Part shown: one piece after another, positions 12,001 to 18,713 of the stretch
How positions within the stretch are numbered: position 1 is the stretch's first letter
How the letters are laid out: each line of letters opens with the position of its first letter
Source of the DNA: a virus
Virus record (IMG/VR): IMGVR_UViG_3300029319_000017
Location: 23,893-87,892 of that record
DNA: 64,000 nucleotides
Reading direction: 5' to 3' (one strand)
Notes under the pieces: model-generated
What the model was told of the DNA's origin: nothing
Database searches by the model: none
The model's input: the letters and a program-made list of their open reading frames with translations, nothing else
Position numbers and translations under genes: made by a program

Positions 12001-13133
12001 TGTTTTAAAGCTGCTCCTGGACCATATAAAGAGCCTAACATTATCATATTACTTACACCTACTAAAGCAACATTACCTGCAAATACAACATTTGCTTGGG
12101 CTCTAGCTTTATTTTCTATATCTAATTTTTCTTCTAGTGTTAACTCTCTAGCCTTACCTTCCTTTTTTTCTATCTGTCTTAAGTAATTAGTAGTTAACGT
12201 TTCTTTCATGTGCTCATAAGCCTGTCTAGATTCAACACCAGCCTCAAATCCTGCACCTGTAATTAACTGTCTTCCCATTGTAGTAGCTTCCCAGAATTTG
12301 TCAGACTTTATACCATTTTTAATTGCTTTTGTTATTTTAGTTGCATCTGCTGCCCTGTCTAAATATCTAGCTCCTCTACCAGCTGTTTTTAAAAGACGAG
12401 CAGCTCTACTAGCTAAAGCTGCAGTATACGCAGCTTGGACTGGACCTGTAGCACCAAATGTATATGCAGTTGCAGCACTTAATGCCATTTCTGTTAATGC
12501 AGCTCCTGCAACAAAACTTAAACCGTTTGTAAATTGATCTGACCAAAAGTTTGCTGTTCCTAATCTTTGCCATACACTCATTTCTCTTTCATAATTAGTG
12601 TAGTAATTAGGAAGCTTTCCATCCATATACTCATTAGCATCGTCTAAAGCATGCATAATAGAGTTATCCCATATTTTAGATACTGACCCATTTAGAATAG
12701 CAGATCCTGCACCGTATACTGTACCAATTGCACCACCAAGCACATTCGTACCAACTTTACCTACAGCTTTTGTAAGACCGTTTGCCCATTTATCAATAGT
12801 TCTTTGTCTTTGACCCCTAACTTCATTCATATCGTAGGTGTCTTCTAATCTTAATGGTGCATAAGAATCTTCTTTTTTCTCAAAAACTCCTGTATTTCCT
12901 ATAAATTGTACATTAGGTGTTTTTTGAAAAGGAGCAAGTAGTATACCCTGATTTGTAGGAGTGTATTTTTCTTGATTTTCAAGTTCTGGAATTTCTTCAA
13001 TAGAAGTTTGCTCAGGTTTTTCTGTTTGATCTTTTGTCTGATTCTCAGTTTGATTTTCAATGTTTTGATCTTCTTCAATAATAGGAAGATTATCTATCTT
13101 TTCTTTTTCTAAATTTTTTAAGTCTTCTAACAT
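1..13133 (-). CDS. Giant virion RNA polymerase polyprotein, crAss-like (3' end beyond window)
   Basis: One reading frame runs without a stop from an ATG at 13133 to the left edge, at least 4,377 codons; the end is missing. It starts 14 bases after the stop of the upstream cargo gene. Residues 1-60 are acidic and Gln/Asn-rich. Residues about 145-515 contain Ala/Gly-rich hydrophobic stretches. Residues about 700-1390 are charged coiled coil, followed by a Pro/Ser linker near 1440-1460. A zincin-like HEGFH site lies at 2275-2279 and a DFDID motif at 3692-3696. Known: crAss-like phages inject a single-chain double-psi-barrel RNA polymerase whose active site is an Asp triad of this kind, and it transcribes early genes. 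Inference: the C-terminal third does that here, and the N-terminal parts serve packaging, ejection or processing. It is far longer than the roughly 2,000-residue polymerases I know of, so it looks like a fusion. Confidence 0.85.
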   Translation of the reverse strand, partial: MLEDLKNLEKEKIDNLPIIEEDQNIENQTENQTKDQTEKPEQTSIEEIPELENQEKYTPTNQGILLAPFQKTPNVQFIGNTGVFEKKEDSYAPLRLEDTYDMNEVRGQRQRTIDKWANGLTKAVGKVGTNVLGGAIGTVYGAGSAILNGSVSKIWDNSIMHALDDANEYMDGKLPNYYTNYEREMSVWQRLGTANFWSDQFTNGLSFVAGAALTEMALSAATAYTFGATGPVQAAYTAALASRAARLLKTAGRGARYLDRAADATKITKAIKNGIKSDKFWEATTMGRQLITGAGFEAGVESRQAYEHMKETLTTNYLRQIEKKEGKARELTLEEKLDIENKARAQANVVFAGNVALVGVSNMIMLGSLYGPGAALKQGYQNAMGKLGLASRPTVMAADGTAKAAYTANRASKLLGISEKNAIRINKAASRIKAVGAPALYEGYIEEGGQSVLSEAAYEYTLAKHGIMGKEGTASLIDSFNRGYIKTFKDPNGQTEVMLGFMLGMLGLPGGTFNNGSWTAAGARLNEVRMNEAFQDVAADYYNKHGRDILTSIKSYADFYTEQQELQALMDKHLADGNIAEYKNLQNDKFFAYVKAKVMTGQFADIKSEADAIREMSDAEFIEYFGYQESDFNSPEEIQARKNKMADSAIRRANKIQQAFKDVDAVLKLTDNQKWTNDKIMGLRERMAHRLASIDLLSEREKSMTELLAKLTGGKVTEGDSKNRGAARTITYVDSEGNEQSFTVGAFSKERAKKYLEEVQKLLDKKDSELVVPEQLKNVVKDVQEYRSFLENQLESTKQFLGLSAGTNRDATLFLDMKEDQALRAFLEAQLKDLINTDPKAADKIEQIVQLFKDLKHVRARRQQFIADYNMARSNPDKTSLRIVQEIEKYVDDVESETAKNNIDDPEAQKLFEEFGTKAKFRVGDKWYRFDSSGNLLEEGTTNVVDSSILKNLGGRDENIVTDKQARAKKLLDAIDELKREKGTRVEKLAKDIGELEKEILDLMIEIEESGLENQVKTGRNKGKFINVKKVTEALAKLEDQINTGEALIEELRKEQKMILDQIDYLEELVSLHYNPKTREFSVDLNKSFNVNKQGQFTERYAAENEALILGAIEQGIPIDQIDRFERLGEIDNELFRLQEQIDVLNREEDSDIRNSNLEALQLEQELLREEAQKIRNAPIITTREDRDAVAEIANDLKTSINEWAGTTNKNIELINLKLDELKGHKDVLEKMIFDRIRELKNSGLDQSNAQNFDDLYQEVIREIEAYVQQVEQREALMKETGQIPDNYEFKGDKLRQQLTYITGTAAKNYNLQGTRLRGMDQDMLDMEMEGVEGLPTYRQFKQFRKNNPDIFQDIEQFFEKLDKVEKTFTESRLLEKHLKATNEEIDELNGIISEYKIQREDGDIDQQFINLDMMLNAIEYMNAVDEILAKLAQIEARVIAPTSTSSTSPNKPNNPPPSGRNYDMQADDMAKNNPFLFKPDIAGPGFYKTAGDQKTAMDTLKKLSIVDGKGNIILDENQEPTMREDLTLGEQNQFRAYRDQLIWFQATSKFVNMKKNKLMAVHSNNIPQDLEKDLKGVFFNNDQGKFMDYSHVDPNTTDIKLVLVDNTGKPVRVNAKGNTPKQGEKSYIVYTSMMGATLKDKNNVNRFTNSAGINVENALNEYKSDRDVILKSKTPILLDIKGMSAGLPNVINTVNGQKVLSPIKGRVIGSRGKKGTKDVVIQLTTKNLEDRGKVYSEITTPSGITYRVPFAGMAFTVTSAGNLAPLHLRTLNPKEAQNVINLLRIVQTRYEALKEDPANAKKDDKKLRQEAALLDVDGKKVFVFQKLKDMLYYGSGTEGQLAEDGVTRVDFFDTGKGYQMGDQFISYQDILDNNTSKLNDFLLNKLVNVNIKSLRNKNGKPSSTTPFYMPFYKETGVNTFELDDSVRFKWDNYEQYLLEAREDAAFAPPLQTNLPLMNNLSYITPQYKFRYLKFDIPGRDSRSGRVYQGEADPQAPENVVYTDIQKQEIKRYEKMLNDAKAGRPIEVEIMEGFKQAVDSKYAANLDNAEGFMLYNGDPKNISDQEYIDQLLEYLEEYKNTSRANSFRDFAFNKFKGRTEENNAAIVQGTTEQEVKENQTEVENEVEKRIEQNEKNIKKAEEAITGPPVQDFSDIPVQEDKEVSDVLGSPAEDNSIQDEIDKANEEKKDELFDDEEINLVVEQVYSGEQILDLAVEESKGVTQEEIDTINKMLPWNKVEFVAGFIKSKTPNVIGQVKGFGRTVVSELAVGGTTYHEGFHQVSYFLLNDKTRKQMYDEVRNNKGSFKDYKGKMVKFSNATDKQAEEYLAEEFRKWILSNETYKKDVYSKPKGFFARLFDRLRNFFRAMFGLDAQLQVDPNMQTVATIFNKIKAGEFADIKAPTETRNVEEVNMALLENDGNVTSARFSMDMMSTFTKHFGKTMFDDPNLKLTLSELEMLSNPNRYDEYNNKLVKIYKTAFSRMYDELGSKIKIYTDLASNTNDTALKDKYNLLAQRAAKARLFLNGGRVKTTRDGNIKSFQEVHRQFLLSIGIDTSLKVEKEENLKNGQSDPFNILESMQFSATGNSHPYIKLLLGTLANETTINITGTTGIVDSNYAMNFIQDRLSGITDPNKQIEKLKQLSDKHVWIKPLVKRLGELDDNSSFDQMKLSNMFAQQMNKTKNTFDSFVLDTEGNFYSVDPNANQLKNIIITPWRNNLKNSNVKDVDGRLLVSVQDGELKINLDYKPKIGKIRNKSLKQINQTGVLRSLVLDDPNTVLELFENFGFEFADRAAILNNLDKTIDGKTIKQILRDSASWVLSELNKPDNTLGADLFSRETIDAQTRLGNLLKVEMLFNDKAVELKHFNAEGKPVYGITLNTYMSLISNKLNSGILPEHFKNNPYVANSLVLKAISADPNAKIEMHVIEGLRIDRAGDQGLHTSHLTYEDRAAMYINSVLNGVIPILRTADAKTEYGVRFPIEQFTDPVDVREQLLGYFVDELTTAVNFNTKGLGKDIKDYNRKGGGLRVFKQIVESRLQPSEMIDLTNVLQGHMPINEFMGKNKSVIQSAIINYLNEEASKNKKLMLQTRILTKGKGNTFLNNGLDTQTVSNITGDKVGKQLTANQVDAIASAFALQNFIGNVEQLKLFFGDVAQYKDLYKRTKLASGTKKFPRVDDRMNSWLNNNEPEVSEEVKENYGEHNKSYNGQANIMIYADPVSESVYWREYAEYLGEDISNLYRNIEEADANAFANIHFYRELMMRIGDWTEQQENLFRKSMLGKELTKEELTAFPTLKPQGFGPAISELKQMVGLKLSLTPIFPQMTRINGQDTALKGLLKDMYESGTDMVMHPTAAKIGSRVDLVTGNAPQFYNEDGTINPIDSDLHTVIDLSYFGIQVDINKEFKGKVTLGTQSRTHILANLYEGGMPADYTGDIASWEKMTPEQKKKASSVHKDASDYLDAVNEITRRSRENLLKRFNLEKVVDSKGEVSYKLTGGNIQKFADMIRDEIAKRNYPENVAAGIESLLNQPDGDKKVFDIIVNKGRLENLLFSLVGNNSITQKVKGENAVQVSSLGSENTVRIVRQGKVESSGRNGLKFYRKKDPNNPNSETLGMEVYLPHYFKEFLGEGLQVRPDGVYNQRGQKVGDSNLLQLIGFRIPTDGLHSIDFMTIKGFLPPQSGAQVMVPSELVVKAGSDFDIDKLTLYMPSYTVKDGKITKREFINADTNTKEGIKQYYDALYGPFNRFWDKFSKDLVNARAQEMGSTEAAVENLLLAIFRDNPNVAGDQLYDYSDAEIEVLFSRFKKLANNPDKDRADRVEDVVAEFKKLEKKANKIPSLDEFFIENKGKNPVELNHMGAVQNRMIDLKTKILSTPRSYTQLLNPIGTRVILDIRSELGIAERQVSDAELISYPHIFNITKDFQSGKNGLGIAATNATHIVKSQQAGLYLRPNVTIEGVKEFSNIGINIEGFSGLTGSAIRLDRIYDIKGEHRITEIASELLNVFADASEDPIVADLNLVPEVGNALMFLLRSGVPVREAVFFINQPIIKEYISRLNANSSKINMVKNNPQSKATIFNAVLGYYAPTKKGSRRTPKLFSAENLKEMSTKTRTEIIEQGLGEDQLQVLEDFVLYDAVGGELTGLTLATSFDTAIPKSRNHAKLLLNKFDDIKHRNVFGNIDNLIQRTHLNEFYLTHEAASKQFNSMFLTERAGPRAVGQLDAIFDIFSDPRLPLSEAARLTVLNEAENELIVAALLAENFDGVKLGNKAEQLFLGERSAAKRVTELQKLYPNNPFLQSLLPSVEKVRTGPLRGTDNIKLYSRILNNYEANSLRDAFLELPETDQNMLIDHAILQSGMSLNNMSYLHILPTEKFTERAVRIVSKL
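2046..2060 (-). other. DFDID catalytic motif of the RNA polymerase domain
   Basis: Inside the giant ORF, residues 3692-3696 read D-F-D-I-D, followed by K-L-T-L-Y and preceded by V-V-K-A-G-S. In crAss-like and YonO-type single-chain RNA polymerases, a DxDxD signature in the second double-psi beta-barrel holds the catalytic metal. The flanking hydrophobic strand V-M-V-P-S-E-L-V-V just before it fits a barrel strand. The motif is seen directly; the catalytic role is inferred from the family. Confidence 0.8.
6297..6311 (-). other. HEGFH zincin-type metallopeptidase motif inside the giant ORF
   Basis: Residues 2275-2279 read H-E-G-F-H in the context G-G-T-T-Y-H-E-G-F-H-Q-V-S-Y-F. About 45-55 residues later comes A-E-E-Y-L-A-E-E-F-R, which could give the third zinc ligand (Glu). 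HExxH followed by an Glu-rich helix is the gluzincin layout. The motif is seen; protease activity is inferred. Confidence 0.6.
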
Positions 13134-13147
13134 ATGTTTTTAGTTTA

Positions 13148-15238
13148 TTATCCTCCTGTTGGAACAGAATCAAAGCCAAGTAATCTTGAGCCTTGATATG
13201 CAGAATCATATAATTCATCTAATTTATTAGGTTCTTGTTGAACTTTTTTACCAATTGCCTTGTTGTCTTTATCATAAAATACGTAAGTAACTACAGGATA
13301 AAATCCTTTTTGGTTTGTGTTGTTTCCGTTTGCATCTTTTAAAAAATCATACTCATATTCAATAGAAGCAACCGTTACTCCTCCATATTCATTTTGATAA
13401 GATTCTACATATTGTACAGGCTGGCCATTAGGACTGTTATATCCATTTGTAACATGTGTATATAAAGCATTTGCAACTTCAAATGCTTGTTTTACTTCAT
13501 TTTGTGCTCCAATTTCTACTTGTACAGAACCATTTTCTGTATTAATTTGTACTACTCCTGATCCTGCTTGATGCCCTTGAGCCATCATACCAGCATAATA
13601 ATAATCTCCATCTTTAATAGCCTTATATATATCTTGTTCACTTATACCTTTATGAACTTCAGCTAATCTTTCTACAGCATCTTTTAAACTATTAGTATAA
13701 CTACCGTCTTGTTTTCTAACATGCACACTTCTGTTTGTAAGTAAAGAAGGTTTTACTTTAGGATCATTCATATTTTTTAAATGCTCGTTATCTCCTGTAT
13801 ATATTTTAGAAACTTGAGCTTGTGTATTTTCCATTTCTTTAGTTATATGCTCTAAAAATGCTTTATCACTATCAAAAGACTGTCTTACATCTGCATTTTC
13901 TATTAATAATTTTGCTATATATTCATCTCTACCTGCAAATAATTGTGCTTCAGACATTAATTGAATATTACCTCCTGACTCTTGTACAAGATTATCATAT
14001 CTCTCTAACATATCTTCACCAGCTTGTTCTATACATTTTGGATCTCCATTACATTGATTTATAGCAAGTTCAAATTTACTATCTTTAAAATTATAATTAC
14101 CATCTTCATCAAAAATTCTTTTACCTGGTACTAACCAATCTACAAAACTTCCTAGACCAACACCAGCTAGTGTACCTAAAGGACCAAAAAACGAACCAAT
14201 ATTACCTCCTATTAAAGCACCTTCTAATATGCCATCATCTTCATAGTCTTTAAAGCTTCCATCGTCATTTTTTGCAAATAAACTACCAGGAGTTAAAAGT
14301 TTATTATTTTGTTGAACATTAGTAGTTGTAGTACCAACTAAACCTGGATTTTGTTGTTGTACATAATATGGATTTTTTTGATAGCTAAATGAACTTTTTC
14401 CAGCCTGTTTAGATGCAATAGCAAGCATTTGACTTTTAATTACTTCTTGAGCTTTTTCTGGAGTATATGTTTCACCTGTTTCAGGATCTATTTCTAACTG
14501 TGTTAACTTTCTCATTTGTTGTATACCCTCATCAGTTGATAAGTAAGTACCCATTAATCCATCAACAACACGTTGTACCTTACTATTACTAAGGTATGCA
14601 CCTGTTCTTATTAGTGCTCCTATTTGTTTAATGCCTGTATCACTCATAGATATGTTAGCTACAAGATCAGCCATTTTTTCATCATAGCCAAGCATTTGTT
14701 CAAACTTAGGTTCGTATACACTTGTAACCATTTCTCCTGTTTCAGGATCTTGATAATGAGATCTATGCATGCTAGCAATTTCTTTAAGTATAGGCTGTCC
14801 ATTTTCATCTCTAACTAAATTACCTTCATTATCTCTTACAAATTCTTTGTCAAATAAAATTTGTGCTCCTTGAGCTCTTAACTGTGCTTTAGCTTTCTTT
14901 TCTAAATCATAGTTAGCATAAGATTGTCTAGCAGCTATTAAACCTTCATTAGTCATAAAGTCTGTTGTAGCCTTAGATACTGTATTACCTGCAATTTCAA
15001 ATGCTCCACTAGCAGCAATATCAGAAAATTGACCGTTAATATTATTAATCATATCATCTTTTAAACCCTCATCACCTTCTAATACTTGCATAGAACCTAC
15101 TGTTCTATTAAGCATATCATAATTAAGTTTATTATCATCATATCTTTTCTTTAATATAGTTGCTACCTGCACTTTACCAGGATCAACATACATTGATTGA
15201 TATGGTTTTAATTCGTATCTACTGTATCTATTTGCCAT
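13148..15238 (-). CDS. crAss-like cargo (ejected internal) protein, 696 aa
   Basis: I recognise this by position and make-up, not by a named domain. It lies between the giant RNA polymerase and a second large glycine-motif protein, where crAss-like phages keep virion cargo proteins. It opens M-A-N-R-Y-S-R-Y-E-L-K-P-Y and is mostly helical and charged. Residues about 337-371 form a Gly-rich hydrophobic stretch with repeated GxxxG spacing (A-L-I-G-G-N-I-G-S-F-F-G-P-L-G-T-L-A-G), a glycine zipper that could insert in a membrane. Residues 290-310 are Gln/Asn/Thr-rich. It ends 1 base before the next start on the same strand, so it is co-transcribed. Likely role, by inference: packaged with the polymerase and ejected with DNA. 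No enzymatic motif is visible. Confidence 0.75.
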   Translation of the reverse strand: MANRYSRYELKPYQSMYVDPGKVQVATILKKRYDDNKLNYDMLNRTVGSMQVLEGDEGLKDDMINNINGQFSDIAASGAFEIAGNTVSKATTDFMTNEGLIAARQSYANYDLEKKAKAQLRAQGAQILFDKEFVRDNEGNLVRDENGQPILKEIASMHRSHYQDPETGEMVTSVYEPKFEQMLGYDEKMADLVANISMSDTGIKQIGALIRTGAYLSNSKVQRVVDGLMGTYLSTDEGIQQMRKLTQLEIDPETGETYTPEKAQEVIKSQMLAIASKQAGKSSFSYQKNPYYVQQQNPGLVGTTTTNVQQNNKLLTPGSLFAKNDDGSFKDYEDDGILEGALIGGNIGSFFGPLGTLAGVGLGSFVDWLVPGKRIFDEDGNYNFKDSKFELAINQCNGDPKCIEQAGEDMLERYDNLVQESGGNIQLMSEAQLFAGRDEYIAKLLIENADVRQSFDSDKAFLEHITKEMENTQAQVSKIYTGDNEHLKNMNDPKVKPSLLTNRSVHVRKQDGSYTNSLKDAVERLAEVHKGISEQDIYKAIKDGDYYYAGMMAQGHQAGSGVVQINTENGSVQVEIGAQNEVKQAFEVANALYTHVTNGYNSPNGQPVQYVESYQNEYGGVTVASIEYEYDFLKDANGNNTNQKGFYPVVTYVFYDKDNKAIGKKVQQEPNKLDELYDSAYQGSRLLGFDSVPTGG

Positions 15239-15239
15239 A

Positions 15240-18200
15240 TTAACACTTTTTTAACATTTTTCTACCCCCTCTTCCATATAAAGATCTATAACCTCCTTCT
15301 CTTTGATTGGTATTGTTGCTTAGTTTTTTAAGATAACCTGCAAATGCATTTGAATACTCGGGAGTACCTTTTTTATCTTCCATACCTGGATTCAGTCTTT
15401 GAAAGTCTAGCTCATGTGTATAAAAATTATCTAATACATTTGTTTGACCTGCAATAGCTCTTGATAAATCATCTTGTGCTTTATATTGTAGGTAATCAGC
15501 TCCCATACCTGCTATACTTTGTACTGCATTTTGTACAGCCATTAACTTACGATCTTTAGTAGCAGCATCCGCAGCTCTATTAAACTCATCTACAGTTATA
15601 CGATTTGCAATATTTTGTCTTGTGTTTTGACTGTTTATTGCAGCTTCTTGTTGTTGTATCTGAGCATTAGCTCTTGCTTCTGCACTACCTATTTGTACAT
15701 CCTGCGCTTGTTTTTTACCCCATGATGCCATCTTAGCAGCAATACCTCCAGGGCCTGCTCCACTCTGCTCTATAAATCTACTCATTCCTCTATAGTTGCC
15801 TTCATTTTGTTCTCTTTCTGCATTAAATCTTACTCTATCTAAATGTGTTTCAGGAATTCTACCTGGCTCTGCCATATAGTCTGGTTTTTCTTTAAAAGCC
15901 ATATATGCAGGAAGTAATTGTAATCCTGCTCCAAGTAATGGTATTCCTGCTTGTCCTAACCCTCTTAAAAATCCACTTCTCTTTTTAGTATTTTCTTCTT
16001 CCGCTGTAGGAGATTCTTCTTCTATTTCAGGTTCACCAGTCCATTGATATTCATCATCAGGATCTTCATCTATTACAATGTCTAAATAAGGATTAAATTG
16101 ATATATATTAGGATCATATGACCCTGGCTCTACTTCATAAATATCTACTTCTTGCAATTCACTAAATTCTTTTAAAGCATTTAATGTATCTATACCAAAT
16201 TTACCATCTACACCTTGTTTATTTTTTCCTAAATCACCTTCTAATATATCTGTTTCTCTTCCACTAAAAAATGTTGGATTAGAATTTTTCAATTCTTCTG
16301 AAGGATTCATTAAATTACTTTGCAGTAATTTTACATGCTCTGGATTTCTAGGATCAAATGTATCTAATCCTGTAATAGCAGCTGCTTCATCTAAATACTC
16401 TGCTATATCTTCATCCGTTACTTTATTATATAATCCTGTAAATTCAGTTTTCTTTTTACTATCATTTTTTTTCTTATCATCATTTTTCTTATCATCATTG
16501 TTATTAGTTACAGGGTCATCATTTTTATTGTCAATCTTGTCAACAATTTCAAACGCCCCAAGTTCAGAATTATATCTAATTTCTTTACCTTCAGGAATCT
16601 CTATACTTGATAATGGTTGATATCCTTCTTGATCTAAAACACCACCACCATTTGCATACTTTTTTCTTTCGCCTCCAAGATCATACTTATCTCTACCAGC
16701 TGCTTTTTCTTGTATAGCTGCTAATCGTTCTATATCTTGTTGACTACCACCTTTTTTTAATATATCTTTATGTCTTTGCGCAAAAGATTTTCCTCCTAGT
16801 TTTAAATAACTAGAGAAAAAATAATCGCTTCCTTGTACTTTATCCATAGTTTCTCCACCCTCAACTTCTGTCATAGGGTCTAATTTAATTCCACCTTGTT
16901 CATGTTTTTTACCAACAAATTCTGTTGCTCCTCCTGGTAATGGTTTTGCTACACCTCCATCTAATTGTTTAGTTCCTCCATGTCTATATCCTAACATCAT
17001 AGTATTAGTAGGATCCATTATTGGCCCTGATTGAGATGGTCCAGATGCTGGTGGAACAACTAAAGGCATATTTTTGTTTGCAGCCATATGTTTATCTGTT
17101 TTAAGAGTACTTTTTGCTGCAGTTTTACCTCCACTTGTTGCAACTTTAAGACTACTCCCAGTATTTACTAATGGTTTTATAGGAGTTTTAGCTAATTTAC
17201 TTACACCTTTTATTCCTGCTTTAGCAAAAGATCCTCCCCAAGGAATAAATCCTAAACCAGCCATTCCTGCAGATTTTAGCGCATTCATATAATCACCTTC
17301 TTGAAGGTACTTACGAGCATCATTTGCATCTAATACTCCAGCAGCAAATCCAGCTAGAGGATTAAACATTCCTGCTACATCAAGAGCTAATCTTGCTTTG
17401 TTAGGGTCTACAGGCCCTCCTACTTCTACCTTTTTTCCATCAGGTGTTCTACTAAAATCATACCCCCCTCCAACAAATTTTCTAGGACTATTTTCTTGAC
17501 TTGCGTAGTTTAGGAGCCCGCCCTCCATATAAAAATTTCTGTATCCACCATCTTTATTCATCCTATCATTGTATATCATTTTTTTTAATTTGTTTGCGCG
17601 AGTTGCATTGTAGTACCTGTTAAGAACAAATGGCTGAGCAAATTTTTCAGCCTCTTCTAAAGCTTCCTTTGTACCTTTTGGTTGACCTTGTTTTGCTAGA
17701 TTTTCCATCCTTTTTCTATCTCCTTCTCTGTATCCACCATCTTGATTTTGACTTCGCTTTAAAGCTGCATCTGTAGGAGCACCTTTACTGCCTGGCTTTC
17801 TCATTTTTTCACCTGATCCTGCTTTTATTCTTTTTCTTTTAGCGTGTATATTAGCCCAAAGACCTGGACGACCTCCTGTTCTTAAAGTTCCCATGTCAGA
17901 TCCTGTATATTCTTTACCAGTTAAATTACCTGCAAATATAGCTTGATTAGCTTGTGCTTTTCTTGCTTCTTCTTCTGCCTCCATTTCTCTTGCTTCATCT
18001 CTAGCCTTTTTTCCTTTAAGACCGCTACTAATACCTCCTACTACTGCACCAACTCCTGCTCCAATTGCAGTACCAACTCCTGGTATAATACTACCTATTG
18101 TAGCTCCTGTTGCCGCACCTTTACCCATACCGCTTAATACAGTACCTGATGTTTCTCCTACATTCATCGTTGTAGCGTCATCATCATCAGAAACAGCAGT

Positions 18201-18713
18201 TATACCCTGTCCTACTAAATTAGCAGCTTGACCATATAAGTTAGCTTGACCTGCTGTCATACCTTCACCTGCTGCATAATTTTTTGCTGATTGCTCACCA
18301 AATATTTTAGCGTGCATGCCTCCAGGCGCATCAGCTGTACCATATTGACTTTTTAACAATTCCTCTTGATTCATACCAAACATATTTTTATCTTCTTTAA
18401 ATCTTTCTGTAGCAAGACTTTGCAATTGAGATGCACCTTGGGTTAAAGATTGATTTAGCATTTGATTAGTTTGATTTCTTTGTGTTTGCTGTTGTTGAAA
18501 TTGTTGTTGCCAAGGATTAGCCTGTATTTGAGCTAATTGATTTTCACCAGCATTTATTTGAGCTTGATTAACTTGTTCATACGAAGCTTGAGGTCCTGGA
18601 TTTATCATAGAAGTAGGTACAGTATTATTACCATACATACCTCCCATATTATAATAAGTTATTCTTCCTCCACGTTTGTAGAGTTTTCTTTTTTTAATTT
18701 TGTCTTTTTTCAT
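15240..18713 (-). CDS. crAss-like cargo protein with repeated Gly-Gly motifs, 1157 aa
   Basis: I start it at the ATG at 18713 (M-K-K-D-K-I-K-K-R-K); an in-frame GTG at 18734 would overlap the upstream gene by 41 bases instead of 20. The N-terminus is basic, then Gln/Asn-rich to about residue 130. A clear glycine zipper lies near residues 195-235 (G-A-A-T-G-A-T-I-G-S-I-I-P-G-V-G), and a second hydrophobic stretch near 930-960. Short motifs ending in GG recur along the chain: YKRGG, YYNMGG, NQDGG, NKDGG, FYMEGG, YLKLGG, ILKKGG, YDLGG, YANGGG and LYGRGG near the C-terminus. An acidic/lysine linker lies around 740-790. It sits between the muzzle-like protein and another cargo protein. Inference: an internal ejection protein, possibly processed at the GG sites. 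No known enzyme motif is visible. Confidence 0.75.
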   Translation of the reverse strand: MKKDKIKKRKLYKRGGRITYYNMGGMYGNNTVPTSMINPGPQASYEQVNQAQINAGENQLAQIQANPWQQQFQQQQTQRNQTNQMLNQSLTQGASQLQSLATERFKEDKNMFGMNQEELLKSQYGTADAPGGMHAKIFGEQSAKNYAAGEGMTAGQANLYGQAANLVGQGITAVSDDDDATTMNVGETSGTVLSGMGKGAATGATIGSIIPGVGTAIGAGVGAVVGGISSGLKGKKARDEAREMEAEEEARKAQANQAIFAGNLTGKEYTGSDMGTLRTGGRPGLWANIHAKRKRIKAGSGEKMRKPGSKGAPTDAALKRSQNQDGGYREGDRKRMENLAKQGQPKGTKEALEEAEKFAQPFVLNRYYNATRANKLKKMIYNDRMNKDGGYRNFYMEGGLLNYASQENSPRKFVGGGYDFSRTPDGKKVEVGGPVDPNKARLALDVAGMFNPLAGFAAGVLDANDARKYLQEGDYMNALKSAGMAGLGFIPWGGSFAKAGIKGVSKLAKTPIKPLVNTGSSLKVATSGGKTAAKSTLKTDKHMAANKNMPLVVPPASGPSQSGPIMDPTNTMMLGYRHGGTKQLDGGVAKPLPGGATEFVGKKHEQGGIKLDPMTEVEGGETMDKVQGSDYFFSSYLKLGGKSFAQRHKDILKKGGSQQDIERLAAIQEKAAGRDKYDLGGERKKYANGGGVLDQEGYQPLSSIEIPEGKEIRYNSELGAFEIVDKIDNKNDDPVTNNNDDKKNDDKKKNDSKKKTEFTGLYNKVTDEDIAEYLDEAAAITGLDTFDPRNPEHVKLLQSNLMNPSEELKNSNPTFFSGRETDILEGDLGKNKQGVDGKFGIDTLNALKEFSELQEVDIYEVEPGSYDPNIYQFNPYLDIVIDEDPDDEYQWTGEPEIEEESPTAEEENTKKRSGFLRGLGQAGIPLLGAGLQLLPAYMAFKEKPDYMAEPGRIPETHLDRVRFNAEREQNEGNYRGMSRFIEQSGAGPGGIAAKMASWGKKQAQDVQIGSAEARANAQIQQQEAAINSQNTRQNIANRITVDEFNRAADAATKDRKLMAVQNAVQSIAGMGADYLQYKAQDDLSRAIAGQTNVLDNFYTHELDFQRLNPGMEDKKGTPEYSNAFAGYLKKLSNNTNQREGGYRSLYGRGGRKMLKKC

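Noticed and set aside
208-12537. Many plus-strand frames of 60-150 codons
   Set aside because: They lie opposite one continuous minus-strand frame, have low-complexity Ser/Leu/Phe-rich translations typical of antisense to an AT-rich gene, and show no junctions or motifs.
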